Assembly: GCA_950054155.1 (NCBI GenBank)
Contig: CATLOT010000018.1
Location: forward strand, 17,890 to 81,889
Direction of reading: 5' to 3'
Length of the DNA: 64,000 nucleotides
DNA from: an uncultured Bacteriovoracaceae bacterium
Lineage (GTDB): Bacteria; Bdellovibrionota; Bacteriovoracia; Bacteriovoracales; Bacteriovoracaceae
The notes under the pieces were generated by a model, which did no database searches, had not been told where the DNA came from, and saw only the letters and a program-made list of their open reading frames with translations. The position numbers and the translations under genes were made by a program. Every line of letters starts with the position of its first letter. The stretch's first letter is position 1. Below, piece by piece: positions 50,447-59,033 of the stretch.

Positions 50447-51165
50447 TGTAATTCCTCATTAAAATATTGGTTTGCTTGTTCAAGTCTCTGCTCATTATCG
50501 ATAGCGAAACGATAACCTCTTAATTTTTTAGCATATAGCTTTTGCTTTGAAATAATTTTCGGAAATAGGTCCTTTGGAATATCAAATAATGTTGGATCGC
50601 TGAGATAATTAAATACCTCTTTATTAAAGGCATAGATACTTGAGTTAATTTTGTAACGTTCTCCCTCGACAAATAATGAAGTGGGGGGTCTTTCATGAAA
50701 ACTTGTCACCATGCCAGATTCTTCATTTAAATTGACGATACTATTCGATTGTTTTCTTTCATGATAGTAAAATGATGCGAGAGCATTCCTTTCTTGGTGA
50801 AAACTGAGGAGTTCTTGAAGATTTGCTTCAGATACAATGTCTCCAGCAATTACGATAAAGTCTTCGACATCTTCCATAAAGCTTTTAAAAATTCGAATAG
50901 CACCTGCTGTCCCTGAAAGTTCTTCTTCTTTTATAATCGTAAATTTATTTTTATCTTTGGGTCTCTTTTGCAAATACTCATTAATTTGAGAAGATAGGTA
51001 GTGTGTGTTGATACCTATGTGATAAATCTCACTATCATTGAGTTGTTTAATGATATGCTCAATGATGGGCTTATCACCCACCTGTAAAAGAGGCTTAGGC
51101 TTTTCTAGGGTAAGGTGGTTAAGACGCTTGCCGTGTCCTGCTGCGAGGATAATTGCTTTTTTCAT
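50443..51165 (-). CDS. sugar-1-phosphate nucleotidyltransferase (HddC/MurU-like)
   Basis: 240 aa. The activating motif KAIILAAGHGKRLNHLTLE with KPKPLLQVGDKPIIEH is at the N-terminus; VIAGDIVSE has the metal Asp. It transfers a nucleotide to a sugar 1-phosphate; HddC-type enzymes use heptose 1-phosphate and MurU-type MurNAc 1-phosphate. Context with SIS and GmhB-like genes favours a heptose. There is no ribosome site; TAAAAT stands seven bases before the ATG, so the mRNA may be leaderless. Confidence 0.83.
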   Translation of the reverse strand: MKKAIILAAGHGKRLNHLTLEKPKPLLQVGDKPIIEHIIKQLNDSEIYHIGINTHYLSSQINEYLQKRPKDKNKFTIIKEEELSGTAGAIRIFKSFMEDVEDFIVIAGDIVSEANLQELLSFHQERNALASFYYHERKQSNSIVNLNEESGMVTSFHERPPTSLFVEGERYKINSSIYAFNKEVFNYLSDPTLFDIPKDLFPKIISKQKLYAKKLRGYRFAIDNEQRLEQANQYFNEELQ

Positions 51166-51200
51166 TATAAGGATTTTATTAAATTAAGGAGCTCGGGTAA

Positions 51201-51782
51201 ATGACGGAAGAGAAAAAAGCAGTTTTTTTAGACAGAGATGGTGTTCTTATTCAAGATAGTCATCTTTTAACAAAGTCTAAAGATATCCTACTTCTTGATG
51301 GGGTTCATTCTGCTTTGAAAAAACTTGTCGAATTGGATTACTTACTATTTTTAATTTCAAATCAGTCTGTTGTCGCTAGAGGATTGATGACGGAAAAGGA
51401 ATGTCATGAACTCAATAGTGAGATTCTTAACCTTTGTACAAATGGAGACTTTGAGTTCACCGGTATTTCCCTTTGTTTTCACCATCCTGACGCCCAAGTT
51501 GAAGAGTGGAGAGCGGACTCTGATAATCGCAAACCCAAAGCGGGGGCAATATTGAAGTTTATTCAAGCTTACAATATAGATGTGAAGAGCAGTTATATGG
51601 TCGGAGATAGGGAGAGTGACATCATAGCCGGTAATATTTCTGGGCTTAAGAGTGTCTTAGTCTCAAGTACATTAAAAACAACAGGGAGTATTAACTACTT
51701 TGAAGCATACAAAGAAGAGTTAAAAATACCTGATTTGAGGTACAAATCACTCTTAGAGTTTTCAAACAGTCTTTCTAGCTAG
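51201..51782 (+). CDS. GmhB-like HAD phosphatase lacking two zinc-loop cysteines
   Basis: 193 aa HAD-IIIA enzyme. FLDRDGVLIQD (nucleophile D11, acid D13), FLISNQSVVARG, RKPKAG and MVGDRESDIIAG are the four HAD motifs. The GmhB zinc loop normally reads CxH...CxC; here C92 and H94 are kept, but the second pair is Ser107 and Asn109. It probably removes a phosphate from a sugar bisphosphate. AAGGAG precedes the ATG. It overlaps the convergent methylthiotransferase-like gene by 21 bases. Confidence 0.82.
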   Translation: MTEEKKAVFLDRDGVLIQDSHLLTKSKDILLLDGVHSALKKLVELDYLLFLISNQSVVARGLMTEKECHELNSEILNLCTNGDFEFTGISLCFHHPDAQVEEWRADSDNRKPKAGAILKFIQAYNIDVKSSYMVGDRESDIIAGNISGLKSVLVSSTLKTTGSINYFEAYKEELKIPDLRYKSLLEFSNSLSS

Positions 51783-53003
51783 AAAAGAGTAGAGCGTCAC
51801 TTGTAAATGTCTAATAATGACAAGAGTTTGAAAGAGGGTGTTTCTTGTAAACATTGCAATTGGGCCAATTTGGTTGTGCATTTCCTTTGCTCTTGTTTTC
51901 TCTTTAGGTGTGAATTTCAGCGCGTAAATAGCATCAAAATAGAAAATACTCTTCGCGGAATCAAAAAAGTCTGAAGTCTTTTCTCCTGGAAATCCAAGTA
52001 TTATATTGGTTTTGATCGCGATAGAGGGGTTAGCATCCTTTATACTTAAAATGGCCTTGTTGACGTCTTCAATTCTGTAATCACGTCCCATAGCCTTTAT
52101 GATTTCATTATTTCCAGACTGAATAGGGATATTGATATTTACGATTCGTTTATCGCTGAAAATTTCTTGAATTTCATCTTGATGCTTGATGAGAAAGTAA
52201 GGCTCAAAGTAGTTAATGACGAGTTCAAAATCAACGGGGATTTTTAATATTTCTCTGAGTAGCATCATGATGTTCTCATCATTGTCGATCCCAAAACATC
52301 CAATATCATCTCCGAGGAGCCAGATTTTTCTCTGTCCTTTGGCAATGCCCTGTTGAATCTCGTGGAGTACTTCAACGATTGGTTTACTTTTGACATGCCC
52401 TTTAGCAAATTTTATAGCACAGAAGGTGCATTTTCCTGCACAGCCTTGAGATACAGTGACTGTGAAAAACTCTTCATTGATGACAGCAGAACTTACAATA
52501 TTGTGAAGAGGAAAGAACTTAGTTTTGAAAAACTTTTCAAATGCAAAGTAGAAGGTGCGAAGAAAAAAGATAATTTTATGAAGGTGGGTAAGTTTTTTAA
52601 AGTCAGAGGGATTGAAGAAATTGGCTCTGGATTTTTGAGCTTTGTCTTCATTATAAGGAATTTTAACGAGTTCAGAGAAAGCCTTCAGATCGCCTGGAAG
52701 AAAACCCTTCTTTTGAGGGGCAATCTCTGAGAATTTCTTGGGGTTTATCTTAGTAAGGCAACCTCCGGCGATAACCTCTTTGTCTTTGTACTTGTTTTTA
52801 TAGTTTTCAATTGTGTCTAATGAGCGTTGCTCCTGATCACTAGTAAAGGCACAAGTATTGATAACGATAATATCAGCAGAGTTTGGATCATCCGTTCTTA
52901 AAAGCTCATTATTTTCCAAGTAATTGCTATACATCGAATTTTCAATGAGATTAGTTGCACATCCCTCAGTCGTTGTTTCAATGTAATACTTTTTCTGCTT
53001 CAT
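51762..53003 (-). CDS. methylthiotransferase-like radical SAM protein without TRAM domain
   Basis: 413 aa. The N-terminal MTTase domain keeps three cluster cysteines, C15 (TEGCATN), C51 (INTCAFT) and C82 (AGGCLTK). The radical SAM motif is C188-x3-C192-x2-C195 (GCAGKCTFCAIKFAKG). MiaB and RimO end in a TRAM domain that binds their RNA or protein substrate; none is seen here, and the C-terminus is basic and hydrophobic. It sits in the accessory cluster beside a methyltransferase, so a small molecule, peptide or glycan is a more likely substrate than tRNA. AAGGA lies five bases before the ATG. Confidence 0.82.
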   Translation of the reverse strand: MKQKKYYIETTTEGCATNLIENSMYSNYLENNELLRTDDPNSADIIVINTCAFTSDQEQRSLDTIENYKNKYKDKEVIAGGCLTKINPKKFSEIAPQKKGFLPGDLKAFSELVKIPYNEDKAQKSRANFFNPSDFKKLTHLHKIIFFLRTFYFAFEKFFKTKFFPLHNIVSSAVINEEFFTVTVSQGCAGKCTFCAIKFAKGHVKSKPIVEVLHEIQQGIAKGQRKIWLLGDDIGCFGIDNDENIMMLLREILKIPVDFELVINYFEPYFLIKHQDEIQEIFSDKRIVNINIPIQSGNNEIIKAMGRDYRIEDVNKAILSIKDANPSIAIKTNIILGFPGEKTSDFFDSAKSIFYFDAIYALKFTPKEKTRAKEMHNQIGPIAMFTRNTLFQTLVIIRHLQVTLYSFLARKTV

Positions 53004-53041
53004 CTTTTTCCTTAATTTTTTTAATTATACCGTATTTAGAT

Positions 53042-53854
53042 TTACTCCTTACAAATTAATTGAACTCTGTTTCCTATTTTTAAGAAGTTGGCTATATCCC
53101 AAAGAGCTTTTTTAATGAAATCAACCTCATTTCGTTCATAAACTCCAATAACTCCTTGTATTCCGGTCCAATATTCCAAAGGTTTTAAGGCATTTTGAGT
53201 ACAAAGACTTCTTAAGCTTTTAGGGTCAAACTGCCATATATGATAGGGAAGGCCAAGGCTGTGACCGTAAGGATATTTGAGACCAATAACATTTGGAACT
53301 TGAATATAGATAAGACCGTTGGGTTTAAGCATCGATTTGAGTTTTAAGAGTATTTTATCTGGTCTTTCGAGGTGCTCAAGAACATCAAACATACAGATGG
53401 CATCAAATTTCTCATCACTTTGGTAATCTTCTATTGAGGAATTAAGCACATCTAATTGATACCTCTCTCTCGCATAAGCAGCTACATTTTTTGTGATCTC
53501 AACACCTTTAACTCTAAATCCTTGCTTTTGAAGATAGTCTGACCAGAAGCCATAACCTGTTCCTATGTCAAGAATGGTTCCACCTGCTATCCCATGCTTT
53601 TTGAGTCGCTCCAGGCGTTGTTGAAAGAAATGGATAAAAACCTTTGTGTGGGTTTCGTAAAGATTGGGAGTGCTCCAATATTCGACCTCATTTTCTTGTA
53701 GTAGAGATTCTTTGAAGAAGTCATTTTGTGATTGAGGCAAGGTGGAGGAGAAGATCAGCTTGCACTGAGGGCACCTTAAGAGTTCAAAACCATCAATTTT
53801 TCGATAAAAATGCTTGTTTTTAGGGTCTCTACATATGCAGCAGCAGTGATCCAT
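53042..53854 (-). CDS. class I SAM methyltransferase with N-terminal zinc-ribbon
   Basis: 270 aa from the ATG at 53854; a TTG at 53878 is also possible. The N-terminus carries CCCIC and RCPQC, a CxxC...CxxC zinc site as in many sugar and lipid C-methyltransferases. Then the Rossmann SAM-binding motif ILDIGTGYGFW, VKGVEIT and FDAICMFDVLEHL. The substrate is unknown. It precedes the methylthiotransferase-like gene by 38 bases in the same direction. Confidence 0.83.
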   Translation of the reverse strand: MDHCCCICRDPKNKHFYRKIDGFELLRCPQCKLIFSSTLPQSQNDFFKESLLQENEVEYWSTPNLYETHTKVFIHFFQQRLERLKKHGIAGGTILDIGTGYGFWSDYLQKQGFRVKGVEITKNVAAYARERYQLDVLNSSIEDYQSDEKFDAICMFDVLEHLERPDKILLKLKSMLKPNGLIYIQVPNVIGLKYPYGHSLGLPYHIWQFDPKSLRSLCTQNALKPLEYWTGIQGVIGVYERNEVDFIKKALWDIANFLKIGNRVQLICKE

Positions 53855-53921
53855 GGCGTTTGCTTTTGTTAGGGGCAATGTTAAGATTTAACATTATCAA
53901 CGGTTAAGGTCAGATTCTAAA

Positions 53922-55322
53922 ATGATTTATAAAAAGGTTGCCTTTGTCAATCCACCAACGATTGATGATTCACCTAAAATGATACGTACTTTTGATTGTA
54001 ATACAGAGTCTAAAGGAAACTATCTTTATCAACCTTATGACTTTGTCTTAATGTCGGCAAAGTTTAGAGAGGGATATGAACTTATCTTTGTTGATTGTGT
54101 TGCCGATTCAATATCACCGAAAGAAGCGCTTAAGAAATTAAAAAAAGAAGATCCTGAAACTTTCTTTATTGTTGTTGGTGAAAACTTATTTGATTCTGAT
54201 ACTCAATTTGTAGAACAAGTTCGTGCACAACATCCAGAATCCAAGATTGTTGTTTTTGGTGCGCCTTTTGTGGAACGGTGGGCTCAAATTAAAGTGAGAG
54301 ATTATGTTGATGGTATTCTCCATAACCCTCTAACTTTTGATCCTGAGAAAATTGTTAGAGAAAGAGAGGGTCTCCTATCCGAAGAAGGCTTTGTAAGTGA
54401 TGAAGATAAGTTTCTTGACCCACGAAGAAAGGCTGCAAGGGAGGTTAACGTCGGAATACCCATGCACGACCTCTTCCTTTCTCGGCGCTATCGGTGGCCT
54501 TTTGCAGAGTCTTTTAAATATACAAGTGTCTTTATTTCATGGGGATGCCCTTATAGCTGTAGCTACTGTATTCTAAACTCATTTCCTAATATATACCGAA
54601 GTTCGAATGATGTTCTTAATGAACTTGAAGAAATCAAAAAGTATGGGCTACGCGAAATTTATTTTGCAGATCGTTCATTCGGACTTCCTGTTGAAACAGC
54701 GAAGACGATTCTTAAAGGAATGATTAAGAGGAAGTTTAAATTTAGATGGTCTTCTTATTTTCACCCTAATCAATATGACTCCGAACTGCTACGCCTAATG
54801 AAGAAGTCGGGTTGTCACACAATTATAGTTGGTATTGAAACTCAGGACTTTAATCAGTTAAAGGTCTTTGGTCGGCACCAGAAAGGCGATAAGTTAAAAG
54901 ACCTCATCAGAGATTGTAAAAAATATGGAATAAAAATTTGCGGTGACTTTATTTTTGGGCTTCCCAATCAAACGAGGGAGGAAGTTGAAAAGACGATATC
55001 TTTTTCTAGAGACGTTGGAATTGATTATGCTTCTTTTAATATAGCAGCCCCACTTCCAGGGAGTGTGATAAAAAAAGCTGCACTAGATGATGGAAGCTTA
55101 AGGAATGAGGATGTCCATTATGATAGCCTTGGGAAATATAATGCCCTTGGTAATGGATTGATGAGTGGGAACGAGTTGATAGAGCTCAGAAATAAGGCTG
55201 TTCGCAGCTTCTATCTGAGACCAAGTTATCTTGTTAAAAGGCTTTTAACCATAAGAAGTTTGCAGCAATTCATAATACAATTTTCTGAAATGATATCGAT
55301 TCTTAAGAAGGCTTCTCCGTGA
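53922..55322 (+). CDS. B12-binding-type radical SAM protein
   Basis: 466 aa. The first 150 residues form a Rossmann-like cobalamin-binding domain (VAFVNPPT, YELIFVDCVAD). The radical SAM core has C209-x3-C213-x2-C216 in SWGCPYSCSYC, then EIYFADRSFG and a Gly-rich SAM block GVGIETQ-like IIVGIETQD. This family methylates or otherwise rearranges unactivated carbon atoms. It is the first of a plus-strand run of tightly linked radical SAM genes. Confidence 0.86.
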   Translation: MIYKKVAFVNPPTIDDSPKMIRTFDCNTESKGNYLYQPYDFVLMSAKFREGYELIFVDCVADSISPKEALKKLKKEDPETFFIVVGENLFDSDTQFVEQVRAQHPESKIVVFGAPFVERWAQIKVRDYVDGILHNPLTFDPEKIVREREGLLSEEGFVSDEDKFLDPRRKAAREVNVGIPMHDLFLSRRYRWPFAESFKYTSVFISWGCPYSCSYCILNSFPNIYRSSNDVLNELEEIKKYGLREIYFADRSFGLPVETAKTILKGMIKRKFKFRWSSYFHPNQYDSELLRLMKKSGCHTIIVGIETQDFNQLKVFGRHQKGDKLKDLIRDCKKYGIKICGDFIFGLPNQTREEVEKTISFSRDVGIDYASFNIAAPLPGSVIKKAALDDGSLRNEDVHYDSLGKYNALGNGLMSGNELIELRNKAVRSFYLRPSYLVKRLLTIRSLQQFIIQFSEMISILKKASP

Positions 55323-56410
55323 ATAGAGTTTTACGAGATTTAATCTATTTCTTATATGATCAATATCAGAAGCTTTTTGGATATGCCGTAGCTATTTTTT
55401 CTTCATTTATTCCAATGTTTCCGGCCGTGCTGAGAGTTCGAATAACGACACGCTGTAATCTTCACTGTGGTTTTTGTTATTTAAGTGGCAGTTTAAATTT
55501 AAAAGAGGAAAACGTTCTCCAGAAAGATGAGTGGGAAAAAGTTTTATCTAAAATCCCATTTTACACCTTAGTGGATATCACTGGGGCGGAACCGACACTA
55601 AGCAAAGACTTTGACTTTATCCTGTCTTATCTCTTGATGAAGAAAAGAAAGGTTTCGCTCACAACTAATGGTATGAATTGTTCAGATCAATTTGTGGAGA
55701 GAATTGTAAAACAAAAACTGACCTATCTCATGGTTTCGATTGATGATTTCCCAAATGAGCATAATACAGTGCGTGGCCATCAGAGATCCTTTTCAAATAT
55801 AGAAGAACTTCTTATTAAAGTGGAGAAGAAGAAGAGGGAGTTAAATAGTAAATTTCCAATTGTGAATATAAAGACAACCCTCCTGGATCTAAATATGGAT
55901 CACCTCGAGGAATTGTGCTCTTTCTTAAAGGATAGACTTAATTTTAATATTCAGTCCGTTAATCTTGCCTTTGATAATCCCGCGCGTGGTGGAGTTGTCG
56001 TAGGGAAGAGTTTTGATGAAATTCTTAAGCTGAAAAACACCTTTCGCTATGAAGGTAAGAATAAAGAAGCTCTTATTAAGGTAAAGAATTTCTTTGTGAG
56101 AAAGAAGGGTGATATTAAAATTAGACCCGAAATCAAAAGTACGGAAGTTCCCTCTTATATTCAAGACCCTGGCTCTTTTGGGGTAAAGCATTGTAACAAG
56201 TATGATAGCGTTATAACCCTGAATTACGATGGTAGTTTAAGTTTTTGCGATATAAATTATAAGTTCTCAAATATTCGTGATCTCGATTTTGATTTATCAA
56301 GAGCATGGTCATCTAGGGACTACCAGGTCTTTAGGAAGAAATTAAAATCCCAGTTCCCCTATGCCAGTGCTTGTGAAGGATGTTGCCTGGCAAAGCATAC
56401 TATAAAATGA
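55319..56410 (+). CDS. radical SAM/SPASM protein
   Basis: 363 aa starting at GTG, overlapping the preceding stop. The radical SAM motif is C46-x3-C50-x2-C53 (TTRCNLHCGFCYLSG). C-terminal cysteines (HCNKYD, SFCD, ACEGCC) form a SPASM-like auxiliary cluster site. N-terminal residues 8-40 are hydrophobic, hinting at membrane contact. SPASM enzymes modify peptides or small molecules. The next gene, a glycosyltransferase, overlaps by four bases. Confidence 0.86.
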   Translation: MNRVLRDLIYFLYDQYQKLFGYAVAIFSSFIPMFPAVLRVRITTRCNLHCGFCYLSGSLNLKEENVLQKDEWEKVLSKIPFYTLVDITGAEPTLSKDFDFILSYLLMKKRKVSLTTNGMNCSDQFVERIVKQKLTYLMVSIDDFPNEHNTVRGHQRSFSNIEELLIKVEKKKRELNSKFPIVNIKTTLLDLNMDHLEELCSFLKDRLNFNIQSVNLAFDNPARGGVVVGKSFDEILKLKNTFRYEGKNKEALIKVKNFFVRKKGDIKIRPEIKSTEVPSYIQDPGSFGVKHCNKYDSVITLNYDGSLSFCDINYKFSNIRDLDFDLSRAWSSRDYQVFRKKLKSQFPYASACEGCCLAKHTIK

Positions 56411-57117
56411 GTGTAAAAGATCATCTTAATATTTTTATACCAGCATACAATGAAGAGGAGTCATTATCTCGTATCGTTGAATTAACGGTAAAAGCTCTTA
56501 GAGATGAGGAGATTAGCTTCACCATTCTCATTGGAGATGATGGTTCCACAGATAATACTGCTTTGATCGCCCAACAGTTAACGCAGAGATTTTCTAATGT
56601 CTGCTTTTATTCGCAAGATAGAAATTACAATCTTGGATTTAATTTTAGGCATGCAATACAAGAATTTAAAGAGGGTTACTTTTCATGGATTCCTTCTGAC
56701 GGGGAAATTGACCCCGAACTCCTTTGTGAACTCTACAAAAGAAGAGGAGAAAATAAGGTTATCTATTCTGCCCCATCGGGAAGTTTTCAGGCTAGGGGAG
56801 CCTTGAGAACATTAATATCCTATCTCTATCAATTGGTCTTTAGAATGACCTTTAATTCAAGAGTTCTCTATTTCAATGGCCCATCACTCTATCCACTTAA
56901 AAAACTCAAAGCTTTGAGTTTAATTTCTGAAGGTTTTGCGATCAATGCAGAGATGGTTCTTAAAATGAAAAAATTTAATGTTGAGTATGAAATGGTCCGT
57001 TATGCGTTAAAACCCAGAAGTGGAGGAGAGGCAACCGCGCTTAGCCTTTCTAATATGAGGATGGTTTTTTCATCTTTTATGAGATTGTATAAATCCATCA
57101 AAGGCGGTAGTTTTTAA
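56407..57117 (+). CDS. family 2 glycosyltransferase
   Basis: 236 aa from the ATG at 56407, overlapping the previous stop; a longer frame reads back into the upstream gene. GT2 fold: LNIFIPAYNEEESL, IGDDGSTDNT (nucleotide and metal binding) and SDGEIDPELL. It is close to dolichol-phosphate mannosyltransferase-type GT2 proteins but without a membrane tail. It lies between two radical SAM genes; it probably adds a sugar to the cluster's product. Confidence 0.87.
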   Translation: MSVKDHLNIFIPAYNEEESLSRIVELTVKALRDEEISFTILIGDDGSTDNTALIAQQLTQRFSNVCFYSQDRNYNLGFNFRHAIQEFKEGYFSWIPSDGEIDPELLCELYKRRGENKVIYSAPSGSFQARGALRTLISYLYQLVFRMTFNSRVLYFNGPSLYPLKKLKALSLISEGFAINAEMVLKMKKFNVEYEMVRYALKPRSGGEATALSLSNMRMVFSSFMRLYKSIKGGSF

Positions 57118-57120
57118 TAA

Positions 57121-58200
57121 ATGAAAGACTCAAAAATGAAGGCTGGCACTGTTCAGCTAGAGGGAAATAAGCTTTTGCATCATCTCGATAAGGTCGAGAG
57201 TTGGAAGAATGGCGAGATCATTAATCCTATTTACGTTGCCTTTAGTCCTTCTAGTCTTTGTAATCATAAGTGCACGTTCTGTGTCTATCATTACAAAAAA
57301 TTCGAACCCATTTTCTTTCCTTTGGATCGCTATCGTCAGTTGATTGAAGAATTCTCTACTCTTGGTGTGAGATCTCTTTTTTTCGCTGGAGATGGTGACC
57401 CTCTCTTAAATAAACACTGTGTTGAAATGATCGAGTTGACAAGAGAGCATGGTATTGATGTCGCTATGAATACAAATGGTTACTTGATGAAAGATGGGGA
57501 TCACGCAAGGTTAGCCCGTGATTTGGATTGGATAAGGTTTAGTGTAAACGGGGGCGATAGGAGTACTTATGCAAGTATTCACCAGACGTCTGAAAAAGAT
57601 TTCGATAAAGTTATCGTAAATATCGAGAAACTTGTCAGTGCAAAGAAAGAAATTGGCTCAGAGATTGTTATAGGAGTTCAATGCGTTCTCTTGAATGAAA
57701 ATAAAGACTCTATTGCAGCTTTAGCATACAAGCTTAAAGATATAGGTGTTGACTATCTCGCTGTGAAGCCATTTTTAAAGCACCCGAAGACCGAATGGAC
57801 ATGCGAGCTTGAGAACAAATCCAAAGTCTTAAGCGAATTAACAAAGCTACACAAGCTTAATGATGGAAACTTTTCCTTTCACCTAAGAGAAGCTAATTTT
57901 GGAAACTTTGCTGAGCGAGGTTACAAAAGATGCCTGAGTGGTCGATTTATGATTGAAATTGACGCTCGTGGTGATGTTTACTCATGTGGTCCTTATATTG
58001 GTGATTCCAATCATAATTACGGTAATATCCTTAAAACTCCTTTTTCTGAGGTTTGGCAGAGTGATGCCTGCAGGGAAAAGATTCAAGCAATTCAGGATAA
58101 TCTTGATGTAAGTAAATGCATGCCGAATTGCCGACCAAACTCAGTAAATGAAACTTTATGGCAGTTGAAAAATCCTCCTAAGCACATAAATTTTATCTGA
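57121..58200 (+). CDS. radical SAM/SPASM protein
   Basis: 359 aa. C47-x3-C51-x2-C54 in SLCNHKCTFCVYH, then FFAGDGDPLLN (SAM-contact GGEP-like), and NTNGYLM. The C-terminus has a second cysteine set (RCLSGRFM, YSCGPY, KCMPNCRP) of the SPASM type. It starts three bases after the glycosyltransferase stop. No terminator follows, but a separate promoter lies before the next gene. Confidence 0.87.
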   Translation: MKDSKMKAGTVQLEGNKLLHHLDKVESWKNGEIINPIYVAFSPSSLCNHKCTFCVYHYKKFEPIFFPLDRYRQLIEEFSTLGVRSLFFAGDGDPLLNKHCVEMIELTREHGIDVAMNTNGYLMKDGDHARLARDLDWIRFSVNGGDRSTYASIHQTSEKDFDKVIVNIEKLVSAKKEIGSEIVIGVQCVLLNENKDSIAALAYKLKDIGVDYLAVKPFLKHPKTEWTCELENKSKVLSELTKLHKLNDGNFSFHLREANFGNFAERGYKRCLSGRFMIEIDARGDVYSCGPYIGDSNHNYGNILKTPFSEVWQSDACREKIQAIQDNLDVSKCMPNCRPNSVNETLWQLKNPPKHINFI

Positions 58201-58247
58201 TATATCCTAGCTAAGTCGCACTAAGCTCTATTAAGAATAGGTCTTCA

Positions 58248-58256
58248 TGCTATACT
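58248..58256 (+). promoter_or_regulatory. extended -10 promoter directly before the PhyH-like gene
   Basis: TGC plus TATACT (58251-58256), with six bases to the ATG at 58263. No ribosome site is present, so the mRNA may be leaderless. Confidence 0.5.
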
Positions 58257-58262
58257 TTGTGC

Positions 58263-59030
58263 ATGGAAATGTTGGAGTTAAAGAAAGAAATCTATGAAAA
58301 TAAAGGCTATAGTTTGCGCTATAAACTATGCCCAAATGAGTTGGTGAAGCTCCGCTCATTAGTGGAAGAGCAGTTTCTTCAAAATATTTCTAAGCATTAT
58401 CCAAATTATTTAGAATTATTTAAATCAGCAGGAATTGAAAATTATCATCTTCATTCTCACCTAGTAGACCATTCTAAGATATGGCCTAAGCTCTCGAGAT
58501 GCTTAGCTCAGAATGCTTGTAATGAAATTAAGGAAATGAATTTCTTTAAAACATTAACTAATGACTTCTCACCCTTTCAGCTGGGCCGAGTTGTTTACGA
58601 GAGAGAGGTCGTTTGGGAGTGGGATGAGATGTATTGGCGTATCGTTCGCCCTCATCAGCAAGGGGATGTTGGAACGCTCCATGCGGATAAGTGGTTTCAT
58701 GATTGTATGAAAATCAGAGAAAGGGTTTTTCCTAAAGGTGCCAATGCTTTAAAAATCTGGATACCTCTTTACTGTGAAGCTGGTAAGAATGGTCTTGAGG
58801 TTGTTGAGGGTTCCCATCATAAAAATTGGGACTTTAGAATCGAAGATATAGAGAATACCTATAAACCCCGATTAAACTGTGAAGAGTCTCAAATTGAGAG
58901 GACCCTATTATCTACTGAACCTGGGGAAATGGTTATTTTTAATGAAGACCTCGTCCATGTCGGTGCTGTTAACGAGGGATCAACCACACGGATTAGTCTT
59001 GAAATAACTCTCATAAGGACACTGTGCTAA
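58263..59030 (+). CDS. PhyH-like Fe(II)/2-oxoglutarate oxygenase
   Basis: 255 aa from the ATG at 58263. The iron triad is H140-x-D142 in TLHADKW and H232 in LVHVGAVN; R243 (TTRISLEI) would hold 2-oxoglutarate. Also ALKIWIPLYCEAGKNGLEVVEGSH, the typical core strand of phytanoyl-CoA-hydroxylase-like proteins, is present (about 162-185). Such enzymes hydroxylate lipids, amino acids or natural-product scaffolds. It is followed three bases later by a B12-type radical SAM gene. Confidence 0.82.
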   Translation: MEMLELKKEIYENKGYSLRYKLCPNELVKLRSLVEEQFLQNISKHYPNYLELFKSAGIENYHLHSHLVDHSKIWPKLSRCLAQNACNEIKEMNFFKTLTNDFSPFQLGRVVYEREVVWEWDEMYWRIVRPHQQGDVGTLHADKWFHDCMKIRERVFPKGANALKIWIPLYCEAGKNGLEVVEGSHHKNWDFRIEDIENTYKPRLNCEESQIERTLLSTEPGEMVIFNEDLVHVGAVNEGSTTRISLEITLIRTLC

Positions 59031-59033
59031 GCG

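Noticed and set aside
58203..58230. Possible terminator after the second SPASM gene (AGCTAAGT...ACTAAGCT)
   Set aside because: The arms are near-repeats and not complementary over more than four bases, and no T-run follows.
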